Assembly: GCA_002344135.1 (NCBI GenBank)
Contig: DDTO01000004.1
Location: 549,660 to 613,659 of the forward strand
Origin: Chthonomonas sp. UBA2362
GTDB taxonomy: Bacteria; Armatimonadota; Fimbriimonadia; Fimbriimonadales; Fimbriimonadaceae
DNA: 64,000 nucleotides
Direction of reading: 5' to 3'
A program made the translations under genes and the position numbers. The notes under the pieces were generated by a model. It had not been told where the DNA came from. It saw nothing but the letters and a program-made list of their open reading frames with translations, and ran no database searches. Below, one piece after another: positions 1 through 8,503 of the stretch; the first letter of the stretch is position 1; each line of letters begins with the position of its first letter.

Positions 1-10
1 CGTCCCCGTC

Positions 11-577
11 ATGATGCAGCTTCCGCTCCAGGGCGACTTGCCGAGCGAGAAACGGGCCAAACCCGAAAACGAGCCCAAGGACGAGGATTGGGAGCGGAGC
101 AACTTCGAGGTTCCCGTCGTCCACGTGAACGATCGGGTGGACCGGCCGGGTGGAGTTCACAAGGTCATCTACCTGAGTTGTCACCCCGACTACGCCCATG
201 TGTATTGGGCAAGCGTCAACGGCCCGGGGGTAGAGACCATTGAGGTCGCCCACGGGTGGCTGGAACCCGGGGATTCGGAATTCCACTGGAACCGGCATGT
301 GCTTTGGCGCTTCGAGGGCCCTCTTTGCCTGATGCCTCGCGTTATCGAAGAGATACGCCGCCTTGGACACGAGCACCCGGGTAACTGGGCGCTCAAAGCC
401 TCGGCGCCGTGCCATCAGGCTGACTTGCCGATTGCTTTGTTCAACCAGAACCGCGAACCCGAGGGCTGGCTGATCCGGACGTTCGTCTTCGAGACGCTCG
501 CCAAACTCGGGGATGAGGGCTGCCGCCAGATCGAAGCTGACCTCCGCGAACTCTACTCCCGCTCCAAGCCCGAGTAG
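11..577 (+). CDS. Hypothetical protein, 188 aa
   Basis: I do not recognise this family. The protein is soluble, with an acidic, Lys/Glu-rich N-terminus (about residues 10-30), and then a mixed alpha/beta stretch rich in His and Trp (HVYWAS, FHWNRHVLWRFEG). There is no signal peptide, membrane segment or obvious catalytic motif. Two ATG codons stand at positions 11 and 14. The frame is open to the window edge, so the true start may lie upstream. It ends 186 bp before the metalloprotease gene on the same strand. Confidence 0.6.
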   Translation: MMQLPLQGDLPSEKRAKPENEPKDEDWERSNFEVPVVHVNDRVDRPGGVHKVIYLSCHPDYAHVYWASVNGPGVETIEVAHGWLEPGDSEFHWNRHVLWRFEGPLCLMPRVIEEIRRLGHEHPGNWALKASAPCHQADLPIALFNQNREPEGWLIRTFVFETLAKLGDEGCRQIEADLRELYSRSKPE

Positions 578-691
578 GGCCGGCGTTCGGGCCCGGTACC
601 CGAAGAGGCGACTCTCTCCCGTCTGCGCCGATCCTCCACGAGTTTCATTGAAGTTCCTGTGCGACGGAGCCTCAAACCTCCAAAAGTGCCT

Positions 692-697
692 TATACT
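692..697 (+). promoter_or_regulatory. Possible -10 box for the metalloprotease gene
   Basis: TATACT lies 67 bp before the ATG at 764. No convincing -35 hexamer stands 17 bp upstream, so this rests on the -10 match alone. Confidence 0.3.
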
Positions 698-763
698 GAT
701 ACTGTCAATTGTGCCGGACTACCGGCGATGACTTCGGGCTTCGTGCCCGGGAGGACAGTCTAT

Positions 764-3700
764 ATGAACCGCATATTGAGTTTAAGCCGGTGTTGCGCCG
801 CGCTCTCCTTGTTGCCTTTGCTGCTCCTGAGTCTTCAGCAAGATCCGTTCACTCGGGATGATTCAGCCATCGAGAGGATGCGGAGCGCCTTCGAAAAGCG
901 CTCGATCAGTTGCGCCCCGAAAGCGCCGATGGAGACCGAGTTCGGATTCGTCTCTGACCCCTCGCCGCACCAGCCGGTGCGCCTCGTATTCCGCGCTATG
1001 GCGATGGAGGCGGGCGGCGATGCCGAGATCTACTTCGAGATTCCGCCGGAGATGACCCTCCACGGCGGCCAAACCACCATGCGCGGCACGTTGGAGAAAG
1101 GCCGCGCCTACGAGTTCGCGGTTACCGTCTCCATCGAGCGGCCCGGACAGTTCGAAGTGCGCGCCTCGGCGGTCGCCGGCGTGCCCGAAGCGCGTTTCGG
1201 TCGTCGCGAATCGCTTTACATCGACTATGACGGCGCGTCGATCAAGGTAAGCAAGACCGGACCGAAAGCCGATCACGAGAGCCCGCCCGTTCCGATGGGA
1301 ACTCAGCTGAACGAGACGATCACTGACGTCGAGCGACCGGCTGAATGGGGTCCGGTGCCGATCACGCCGCGCAGCCAGATCAAGACCGACCCCAACGGGG
1401 AGCCTCTCCAGGAAGAAGGCGGAGGCGTCGGAATTCAGGCGCCGGTGACCGTGACCGGCTACTTTCGATATCGCCATAACGATGGCACCCTTCACGGGGC
1501 ATACGGAACGCAAGCCTTCTTATGGGACGACGACACGCTGAGTCCCGACGACCTGATGGCGCAAGTCGTTTGCGACTCCAACGGGTTTTATTCGGCCACG
1601 TTCGACAACAACGACCCCGAAGGGGGAACGACGGATCTCTACGTGGAGTGGCGCACCTATAACGGAGCGATCAGCGTTCACGACAATTCCGGATCAGGCG
1701 GCTGGTACACGGGAGCGGGCTCGATCGTCGCGAACATTCCCAACGGGAACTTCGATTACGGAAGTTGGTACTACGATACGGGCACTCCCGGGGTGGCCGA
1801 CGGCATCGAGCGGGCCTACCAGGTGTGCGACATCGGGTCGGCCGGCTGGGCCCATGGCAACTACACGCTGGGCTTCACACCGCACTACACTTACTTTCAG
1901 TGGTACGACAACAGCACGGACGGAACCTACTACACCCGTTCCCAGGATCGGGTCTTCCTGCAGGAACCCGACTTCATGTCGCCGGACGTGGTGATTCACG
2001 AATTCGGTCACAGCTTTCACGACTCGGTTTACGGAGAAACGGATTGGCCCCCGGGAGCGGGCGGATCCCACTGGTTTACCAACCACTACACTCCAGGATT
2101 GGCGATCACCGAGGGGTATGCGACCTATTACTCCTGCAGCGCCCAGGGCGACGAGCAGTGGTACGACGACAACAACCCTGGCAACCTGATTCACTTCGAC
2201 TGCGACGCCAACTGGGACGGCAATGGCGCGGCGAACGGCAATGCCGACAACTTGAGCAATAACCCGAACTGGGGATACGACACCGAATCCGCGGTACTCG
2301 CCTTCCTCCTCGATCTCGATGATGCGAGGAATTCCGCGACCGACCCTTACGACTGGACGACGCTGGGTGATAACGAGATACAGGACGTGCTCCGTTTCTA
2401 CACGACCGGCGGCCACCACTGCCATAGCATCCAAGAGTTCTTCAATGGCTGGTATTCGCGAGGCTGGGCGTACCGCCCGCAGATCAACGCCCAGATGCAC
2501 GTTCACGGAATGAATCAAGGCATCACACGGCCGACGATTGGCCTCTACAGCGGCGTGAGCCTTTATGGTGGAACATGGTATTACGGGGGTTACGGACGAG
2601 GCTCTTTCGACATCAAGAACTACTCGAGCATCGCCTACAACCTCAACCAGTGCTATGTTTGGCTGCGTGGTCCAGGCGGCCAGGACGTCGGGCAGTTCGG
2701 CGGGGACGGCAACGGAACCCCTCTGGCCGCCGGAGCGACCCGTAACGTCTGGCTAACCGCCGATCAGACGGGCTACAACTCAGGCGCTCCGAACTTCGTG
2801 TACGGGCTCTATACCGTTACGGCCGGGCACTACCGTTCGGACAACGCTTGGCAACTGCTCGATCCGGCGGAACCCGGGACCAACCAGCAGGTTTCGGTCA
2901 ACGTCATACGAGATACCGATCCACCGGATTTCTGCGCGGCAAACGACGATGGAGACTGCGTCAACAGTCAGACTTCGTTGCGCGTCTATGGAAGCGCATT
3001 CGACGCAGACAGCAGCATTCAGGGCTATTGGACGCGCGTCGGGACGGCGCCCGGCCTCGGTAATGCCCAAGATTGGGTCTTCCACGCGGCGAACAACCAA
3101 AACAACTACGACTACACGCTCACGGGGATGAGCCTTGCGGCGAACACCCTGTACTACATCACCGTCGTGGCCCGGAACATCGAGGGCCTCGACACCTGGG
3201 CCTACACCGATGGCATCATCGCGTGGGACGCGACAGCGCCTGGGCCGGTGACGGTCACCGACGACGGCGTCGCGCAAACCGATCAAACGCAGATCCACTT
3301 CGTCGCCACGTCGAGTGAAGGCGACGGCTGCATCAGTGGCTACTGGACTCGAGTCGGCACCGCGCCCTACCTGGGCGACGAGCAGGACTGGGTCTTCCAC
3401 GCCACGGGCGACATCGACCTGTTCGACCACACGATAACCGGGCTGACGATGAACGCCGGCGCCACCTATTACGTCACCGTGGTGGCTCGTAACATGAGCG
3501 GCCTCGACACGTGGGGCGTCAGCAACGGCATCTACATCGGCAAAGCGATCACCGGTCGTGTGCGCCTCGAGGACTACGAGGGCGACTACACGTCGCCGCT
3601 GGTCAACTTCCAGATCCGAAACGTGGGCAGTTCGATCGTCCTGCAGTCCCATAACGTCCAACTGGACTCGGCGGGCAATTACGTCTTGCTCACCACAATC

Positions 3701-3997
3701 GCCAGCGGCAACTACGATCTGTACTGCAAGCCCACGCATTGGCTCCGCCGGAAGCGTGGGAACATCGTGATCGGCTCGAGCGGCGCGACCGGTCAGTCCT
3801 TCTCGGTCATCAACGGTGACTGCGATGGCGACAACGAAGTGGCGATCGGCGACTATGCGTTGCTGTCGAGCGCGTTCGGCAGCTCGCCCGGCGACGGGAA
3901 CTGGAACGTGAACGCCGACCTCAACGGCGACCTCACGGTCGACATCGGCGACTATGCGATCCTCTCGGCGAGGTTCAGCCAGACCGGCGAAGGCTAG
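764..3997 (+). CDS. Secreted zinc metalloprotease with Fn3-like repeats and dockerin-like C-terminus
   Basis: This 1077-aa exported protein starts at ATG 764, which gives a clean signal peptide (hydrophobic core LSLLPLLLLSL). An ATG at 659 in the same frame would bury that peptide. A Gly/Tyr/Trp-rich central domain carries HEFGH (H412, H416), and a Glu in TEGYATYY (E450) fits the third zinc ligand of gluzincin proteases. Two repeats of about 100 aa that share GYWTRVGTAP and YYxTVVARN resemble Fn3 modules. The last 145 residues form a beta-domain followed by two Ca-binding dockerin-type repeats (DGDNEVAIGDYALLS, NGDLTVDIGDYAILS). The same tail occurs in the protein at 34377-35420. It probably acts on extracellular protein or glycoprotein; the substrate is unknown. 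Confidence 0.85.
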   Translation: MNRILSLSRCCAALSLLPLLLLSLQQDPFTRDDSAIERMRSAFEKRSISCAPKAPMETEFGFVSDPSPHQPVRLVFRAMAMEAGGDAEIYFEIPPEMTLHGGQTTMRGTLEKGRAYEFAVTVSIERPGQFEVRASAVAGVPEARFGRRESLYIDYDGASIKVSKTGPKADHESPPVPMGTQLNETITDVERPAEWGPVPITPRSQIKTDPNGEPLQEEGGGVGIQAPVTVTGYFRYRHNDGTLHGAYGTQAFLWDDDTLSPDDLMAQVVCDSNGFYSATFDNNDPEGGTTDLYVEWRTYNGAISVHDNSGSGGWYTGAGSIVANIPNGNFDYGSWYYDTGTPGVADGIERAYQVCDIGSAGWAHGNYTLGFTPHYTYFQWYDNSTDGTYYTRSQDRVFLQEPDFMSPDVVIHEFGHSFHDSVYGETDWPPGAGGSHWFTNHYTPGLAITEGYATYYSCSAQGDEQWYDDNNPGNLIHFDCDANWDGNGAANGNADNLSNNPNWGYDTESAVLAFLLDLDDARNSATDPYDWTTLGDNEIQDVLRFYTTGGHHCHSIQEFFNGWYSRGWAYRPQINAQMHVHGMNQGITRPTIGLYSGVSLYGGTWYYGGYGRGSFDIKNYSSIAYNLNQCYVWLRGPGGQDVGQFGGDGNGTPLAAGATRNVWLTADQTGYNSGAPNFVYGLYTVTAGHYRSDNAWQLLDPAEPGTNQQVSVNVIRDTDPPDFCAANDDGDCVNSQTSLRVYGSAFDADSSIQGYWTRVGTAPGLGNAQDWVFHAANNQNNYDYTLTGMSLAANTLYYITVVARNIEGLDTWAYTDGIIAWDATAPGPVTVTDDGVAQTDQTQIHFVATSSEGDGCISGYWTRVGTAPYLGDEQDWVFHATGDIDLFDHTITGLTMNAGATYYVTVVARNMSGLDTWGVSNGIYIGKAITGRVRLEDYEGDYTSPLVNFQIRNVGSSIVLQSHNVQLDSAGNYVLLTTIASGNYDLYCKPTHWLRRKRGNIVIGSSGATGQSFSVINGDCDGDNEVAIGDYALLSSAFGSSPGDGNWNVNADLNGDLTVDIGDYAILSARFSQTGEG

Positions 3998-4005
3998 GCA
4001 GCCCA

Positions 4006-4041
4006 CCCTCTTCCTCTCGCGTGCGAGAGGAAGAGGGTCTT
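4006..4041 (+). terminator. Hairpin between convergent genes
   Basis: A long, nearly perfect inverted repeat (CCCTCTTCCTCTCG and its complement, with a 4-nt CGTG loop) is followed by TCTTAA on the plus strand. It sits between the stop of the metalloprotease and the stop of the convergent VWA gene, so it could end transcription from either side. The U-tract is weak. Confidence 0.55.
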
Positions 4042-4064
4042 AACCGGGTTCGGTCGGGTTGGAG

Positions 4065-5504
4065 TCAGACGAGCATGCGGACGAGTTCGTCGCTTGACAT
4101 CCGCGCAAAGACGCCCTTCACGTTGCGGCCGGTCGCGGCGCGCATTTCCGAGAGGAGGAAGCCGTCGCGGGGGTTCTCCATCGCGACCCGTACGACGTGG
4201 GGATCGACCGCGATCGGCAGGACGCCCCACGCGCGCCATTGCTCGATCGGCGCAAGAGAGAGAGCTTCGCGATCGAACCTCAGCTCGACGGGTGCCGCTG
4301 AACTGGGTCGATGGTAAAGAACCTGCCCTTCGACGAAGGCCCGGTCTTCCTCGAACGAGGAGAAGGCCTTGGCGCTCTCGCGCAGATTGTGGCTGGATTG
4401 CATGCTCCGCTTGCGGTGGATCGTGGCCTCCTGCTCGGAGTAGTGCCGTTCCAGTTGCTCGAGGCGCTCCATGGAAGCCCGGAGGCGGTCGATGGTGGCG
4501 GCAGTGGTCGGCTCGTCGCTGGAGGGGTGCTCGAGCATCTTGAGGACGATCGCACGCAAGCGCTCTTTCATTTCGCCAGCGGACCGGGGATCGCGGACGC
4601 AGAGCATATCGGCCTCGGCTTGGGCGGCCTCCTGGACCAGGTACTGCAGGCGGGCCTCTTCCGAATAGCCGAAGGCGGTGGGCAACGTGAGATCGTTCGC
4701 GTGGACCGTGTCGTTCGCCCGTTCCGTATACCGCAGCGTCGCGAGTTCCGGCAACCCGACGACTTGCAATACCACGCTCTTACACTCCCCGCCCCAAAAG
4801 TGTCCGAGTTCGACGGTCTGATCGCCGACCGACAGTTGGACGCCGGACAGGACGATGCTCTCAGCCGAGAAGCGTTCCTGGCTGAACGCGTCGGTGATTG
4901 CCTTGACGTCGTGGGCGAAGTAGTGTGCGCCGCCCCCTTCGCGAGCCATGCCCGCCATGAGGGCCTCATCGTAGTCCCGACCGACGCCGATAGTGGTGGT
5001 GGTGACGTCGAACTCTCGGTAGGAGTGGGCGGCATTGGCAGCCAGGGATGCCGCATCCGTGAAGCGACCGCGGTTGGCGAGCCCATCCGAGAGGAGGATT
5101 ACGCGACCGCCCGGGCCGACGATCTTGGCGCCGGTCACCCATCCGCCATAGAGGTCGGTGGACCCGCCCGCCTGGACGCGCTCGATCCTGCGAGCCAGGT
5201 CTTCGGAGGGTGCTACGAGACCGCAGACGACATCGACCGAGTCGTCGTACACGACGACCGCGACGCGGTCATCGGGTGCGAGGGAGCGGATGAACTGCGC
5301 CACTGCCTGCTGAGTGATGGCCAGCTTCTCGCCTGACATGGAACCGCTCCGGTCGATGACGAGGGCGACCTGCAGAGGAGTTCGCGGAGCGGCATCTGCA
5401 GCTTCGTGGGCGGTGACCGTAGCGAGTAGGAGGCTTTGCTCGGGGTCGCGGTGGGCGGTGAGGACGACGTCCAGGGATGAGAGGGGTGTGTTGGCAGTAC
5501 TCAT
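4065..5504 (-). CDS. VWA-domain protein
   Basis: This 479-aa cytoplasmic-looking protein has a von Willebrand factor A domain with an intact MIDAS: D51-R-S53-G-S55, a Thr in GGSTDLYGG, and an Asp in LLSDGLANRG. The VWA domain covers about residues 45-215. It is followed by a beta-rich segment and a helical region with many Glu/Arg (about 330-390). Such proteins bind ligands through a metal ion. I chose MSTANT (5504) over the ATG 18 nt upstream because the latter adds only MRYTVA. It lies 45 bp downstream of the MerR-like gene and is probably co-transcribed with it. There is no signal peptide or TM anchor. Confidence 0.85.
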   Translation of the reverse strand: MSTANTPLSSLDVVLTAHRDPEQSLLLATVTAHEAADAAPRTPLQVALVIDRSGSMSGEKLAITQQAVAQFIRSLAPDDRVAVVVYDDSVDVVCGLVAPSEDLARRIERVQAGGSTDLYGGWVTGAKIVGPGGRVILLSDGLANRGRFTDAASLAANAAHSYREFDVTTTTIGVGRDYDEALMAGMAREGGGAHYFAHDVKAITDAFSQERFSAESIVLSGVQLSVGDQTVELGHFWGGECKSVVLQVVGLPELATLRYTERANDTVHANDLTLPTAFGYSEEARLQYLVQEAAQAEADMLCVRDPRSAGEMKERLRAIVLKMLEHPSSDEPTTAATIDRLRASMERLEQLERHYSEQEATIHRKRSMQSSHNLRESAKAFSSFEEDRAFVEGQVLYHRPSSAAPVELRFDREALSLAPIEQWRAWGVLPIAVDPHVVRVAMENPRDGFLLSEMRAATGRNVKGVFARMSSDELVRMLV

Positions 5505-5549
5505 GGCGACAGTATACCGCATCGCCTGGCGTATAGTGTCGAATGGGAC

Positions 5550-6020
5550 CTAGCTTGGGACCATTTTCTCGAGAATGGGCAGGATCGCCCTGATCTGTTC
5601 GCGGAGGTCCGCACTCGCATCGACTTCGAGAACGCAGGTAGGGCTCAGCTGGATGCGCCGCACGACGCGATCGTTGCCGTAGTAAGCTTTAGGCTCTTCG
5701 ACGCGAAGCACGGGACTGCGCTTGGCCACGGGGGCGTTGGGCAGCGGTTGACCGCCCAGCCGAACCATGGCCTCTTCGAGGCTGATCCCCTCGTCGAGCC
5801 AAGTTCGGATCGCGACGAGCCGCTTTAGGTGCTCCAGACTATAGCGAGCGAACTTAGGCCCGCCGCTCGGTGGAGGCAGCAGGCCTTTGGAGATGTAATA
5901 GCGCACGGTCCGCGCCTGCACGTGCAAACGCCGACGGTCCCGAAAGATGGAGTTGAGCGCCCGTACGAGCTCCTCGATGGTGAATGGAGCGTAAGGGGCG
6001 TAGTCGTCGATCGTCGGCAT
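5550..6020 (-). CDS. MerR-like transcriptional regulator
   Basis: This 156-aa protein has a MerR-type winged helix in its first half. VQARTVRYYISKGLLPPPSG is the characteristic recognition-helix/wing segment, followed by YSLEHLKRLVAIRTWLDEGISLEEA. The C-terminal half (about 90-156) is a short sensor-like region without Cys pairs, so no metal or redox ligand is evident. It precedes the VWA gene on the same strand and probably controls or works with it. The start at 6020 (MPTIDD) is preferred to the ATG 21 nt upstream. Confidence 0.8.
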   Translation of the reverse strand: MPTIDDYAPYAPFTIEELVRALNSIFRDRRRLHVQARTVRYYISKGLLPPPSGGPKFARYSLEHLKRLVAIRTWLDEGISLEEAMVRLGGQPLPNAPVAKRSPVLRVEEPKAYYGNDRVVRRIQLSPTCVLEVDASADLREQIRAILPILEKMVPS

Positions 6021-6062
6021 CGGTTCGATTCTACACGACACTTTGCCGACATCCGCCGAGGT

Positions 6063-6614
6063 TTAGCAACTCTCGGGCGTCTTTCGCAGGAAGAGCGCAC
6101 AGATCTGGGCGGCGACCACGACGATCCCCAGACCCATTCCCCACGGCGCGAACAGCGCGGACGTCGCCACGAACCAAAGGAACCACTGGGCCATGACGGT
6201 GACGGCGAGCAAGAGGCTCAGCAAGCCCCAGATTGCAGGGAACGCGATGCCGGTCCATCTCGGCGGCGGGGTGAAGGCCTCGGTCTCCGATTCTTCCGGT
6301 GCTTCGGACTCTACGGCGTCCTCAGGTGCGTTTTCCCACGCGGACGAACCGTCCGCGTCGTCAGGCGGAGCTCATCCGAATTCGGAAGAGCTACCACCGG
6401 CGGAAAACACTGCCACGCCGGTGGGGACGAGCCACAGCCATAGCCAGCCAACGCCGAAGGCCGTCCAGATCGCGAAGGGCGCCACCAGCCAGACCGCCGC
6501 CGCCGTGAGACCGAGCAGCGGTGGCAGGAGAAGCGACACCCAGAACCACCTCGGCGAACCGCCGAGCGTCAGGGTTGGTGCGAACATCAGCCGCTGCAGG
6601 ATCGAGAAGAGCAT
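6063..6614 (-). pseudogene. Four-TM membrane protein interrupted by an in-frame TGA
   Basis: One reading frame of 184 codons runs from ATG 6614 to TAA 6063 with a single internal TGA (plus-strand TCA at 6372-6374). Before the stop lie two hydrophobic segments (FWVSLLLPPLLGLTAAAVWL; WTAFGVGWLWLWLVPTGVAVF). After it the same frame continues through a Ser/Glu/Asp/Pro-rich linker into two more membrane segments (AIWGLLSLLLAVTVMAQWFL; GMGLGIVVVAAQICALFL). The acidic linker spans the stop without a change in composition. This points to a recent nonsense mutation, a sequencing error, or two separately translated halves; no start codon with an SD is evident after the TGA. The family is unknown. Confidence 0.6.
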
Positions 6615-6660
6615 GGGGAATCTGCGAGGCTACCTTCGTCGGAATGAGGGTCCTGGGCCA

Positions 6661-6697
6661 ACAACAAAAACACCCCTCCGTGGCCGGGAGGGGTGTT
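6661..6697 (-). terminator. Intrinsic terminator of the subtilase gene
   Basis: On the minus strand an 11-bp stem (AACACCCCTCC / GGAGGGGTGTT) is followed by TTTTTGTTGTT. It lies 14 bp after the subtilase stop codon and is a textbook rho-independent terminator. Confidence 0.85.
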
Positions 6698-6710
6698 CGA
6701 TCCGGAGTGG

Positions 6711-8369
6711 TTACTGCATGCGGATCTGAGCGGTGAGTTTGTCCGTCTTGAAGGCGTACGGCTGCGGACTAGGCAGCGGTCCGAGGTTGGATCGCCGGAA
6801 CGGATTCAGGCCTCGAACTCTAACGCGCACTTCCCCACCTCGCAAGTAGGAACTCAGCGGGCTCGGGCGATAGGTCAGCGTGGTATCGAAAGTGTTCATC
6901 GCGAACGATCGGACGAGGACCCAGCGTCCCTGGCTAAAGTTCCAGAGATAGATCATGCCGGTGCCGCCGTACACGCCGGAGGTTTCCAGGTTCAGAGTGA
7001 CCTGCGTGATGTTCCCTGACGGCAGAATGAATCCGGCTTGGTATTCGGACACCTGACCGAGCGCACCCGACATCACGGAGTTCACCACATAGTAGATGTT
7101 GTCGGAGTTGCCGATTTCTTGCGCACTGCCGATCGCGCCGCTACCGGTGATCATGGAGAGCGTCCTCGGCAAAACATCCATCGGAGGCTGAACCTGCTGG
7201 GCAGCGAGGTCGGCGGCCCTTCGAGCGTTCACGCGGCCGTAGAAGGTCCAGTTGGCGACGGGGTCGCAGGTGGTTTCCAGAATGTTGCGAATCTGGGCAT
7301 TGGTCGCCCCGGTTCCGAGGATCGATCGAATCAGGCCTGCCACGCCTGCCGCGACCGGGCAGGCCATGCTGGTCCCGAAGATCGCGGTATAGCCGCCGCC
7401 GATCCAAGTTGCGTAGATCTCTTGCTGCGGGTTCGAGCCCTGGCCGAGTCCGCCGGGGGCGGCGACGTCGACCCAGTCGCTGCCGAAGTTCGAGTATCCG
7501 GCGCGAGCGTCGTTCCGATCGGTGGCCCCGACGGCGATCACGTACTGATCGTATGCGGCGGGATAGAAGCGGCTCGAGCTGCCGTTGTTGCCGGCGGCGG
7601 CGAGGATCGTGCAGTTGCGGTTGAAGGCATAGCGAAGCGCATCTTCCATCGCCTGTGACGGGCTCGGACCTCCGAGGCTCAGCGAGAGGATGTGTGCGCC
7701 GGCGTCAGCCGACCACGTGATACCCGAGTTGACCCAGTCGAGCGTGCCGCCTCCACCACCGCTGAGGACCTTCACGGGCAGGATGCGGCAGTTGAAGCCG
7801 ATGCCGGCGATGCCGACCCCGTTGTTGGTGTTCGCAGCGGCGTTGCCAGCGCAGTGAGTACCGTGGCCGTTGTCGTCGGTCGGATCGTTGTCCCCGTTAA
7901 CGAAATCGCGGCCTTGAAGAGTTTTGCCGATCAAATCGGGGTGATCGAGCTGAACACCGGTGTCGATAATGGAAATGACGGTTCCCGCGTCACCCCGGGA
8001 GATGTCCCAGGCCGCCGGGCATTCGATCTTCTGCGGCGCCCACTGGAGGCTGGAGTAGCTCGGGTCATTGGGCGTGAAGGCTGCCCTATAGATGTAGTTC
8101 GGTTCCGCATATTGGACGGCGCTGAGGGATCGGAACTGGTTGATCCCTTGTTCGGCGGATTTGCCAGCGGGCAGGCGAACCAGGATGGTCCCGATTGCCG
8201 TGTTCTCGTTCATCACCACGCCACCGACATGCTGAAGCGCCGCTTGACGCACGACGGTCGTGCCGGGTTTGAACTTGACGATCACCTCGCCCGGGACGTA
8301 CTCCCCCGAAAGGCCCGCGATCGCGAGGCCGGGCAAGCCGGCCGAAGCCAGAAAAAGAACCTTCTTCAT
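6711..8369 (-). CDS. Exported subtilisin-like serine peptidase (S8)
   Basis: This 552-aa protein has a short signal peptide (MKKVLFLASAGLPGLAIA), an I9-like propeptide (about 25-95: VPGEVIVKFKPG...VQYAEPNYIY) and a complete S8 catalytic domain. The triad is D136 (IIDTGVQL), H169 (NGHGTHCAG) and S334 (GTSMACPVAAG), with the oxyanion Asn in AAAGNNG. A C-terminal beta-domain of about 140 aa (about 410-552) may be a secretion or substrate module. The start is supported by AGGTGA 4 nt before the ATG. It is monocistronic, with a strong terminator behind it. It probably degrades extracellular protein. Confidence 0.93.
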   Translation of the reverse strand: MKKVLFLASAGLPGLAIAGLSGEYVPGEVIVKFKPGTTVVRQAALQHVGGVVMNENTAIGTILVRLPAGKSAEQGINQFRSLSAVQYAEPNYIYRAAFTPNDPSYSSLQWAPQKIECPAAWDISRGDAGTVISIIDTGVQLDHPDLIGKTLQGRDFVNGDNDPTDDNGHGTHCAGNAAANTNNGVGIAGIGFNCRILPVKVLSGGGGGTLDWVNSGITWSADAGAHILSLSLGGPSPSQAMEDALRYAFNRNCTILAAAGNNGSSSRFYPAAYDQYVIAVGATDRNDARAGYSNFGSDWVDVAAPGGLGQGSNPQQEIYATWIGGGYTAIFGTSMACPVAAGVAGLIRSILGTGATNAQIRNILETTCDPVANWTFYGRVNARRAADLAAQQVQPPMDVLPRTLSMITGSGAIGSAQEIGNSDNIYYVVNSVMSGALGQVSEYQAGFILPSGNITQVTLNLETSGVYGGTGMIYLWNFSQGRWVLVRSFAMNTFDTTLTYRPSPLSSYLRGGEVRVRVRGLNPFRRSNLGPLPSPQPYAFKTDKLTAQIRMQ

Positions 8370-8411
8370 AAGTCACCTAGCGGCACGCAGGAAGCGTCCG
8401 CCTCTCACTCT

Positions 8412-8417
8412 ATTGTA
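8412..8417 (-). promoter_or_regulatory. Possible -10 box for the subtilase gene
   Basis: Minus-strand TACAAT lies 43 bp upstream of the ATG at 8369 in the context CGTACAATA. Similar TACAAT boxes precede other genes here (11989, 35449). No strong -35 is seen. Confidence 0.4.
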
Positions 8418-8503
8418 CGGCCTAGCGAAGGCAAATGAACCGCCGCGAACAAGATTTCAGGCGAATGTCGGTCAGAGTGGGCGGGTGCTAGACTAGGGCC
8501 ACC

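Noticed and set aside
659..763. Upstream ATG (659) as start of the metalloprotease
   Set aside because: It would add 35 residues before a clear signal peptide and overlap the probable promoter.
2780..4006. Long minus-strand open frame (408 codons) opposite the metalloprotease
   Set aside because: It is Val/Asp/Arg-rich antisense read-through of a GC-rich gene, has no homology pattern, and lies fully inside a convincing gene.
4311..5336. Plus-strand frame of 341 codons opposite the VWA gene
   Set aside because: The VWA frame has an intact MIDAS motif, and this frame shows only complement-derived composition.
6372..6374. TGA as selenocysteine or glycine codon in the membrane protein
   Set aside because: The context is a Ser/Glu linker with no redox role. 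I saw no SECIS-like hairpin just after it, and other genes here end with TGA.
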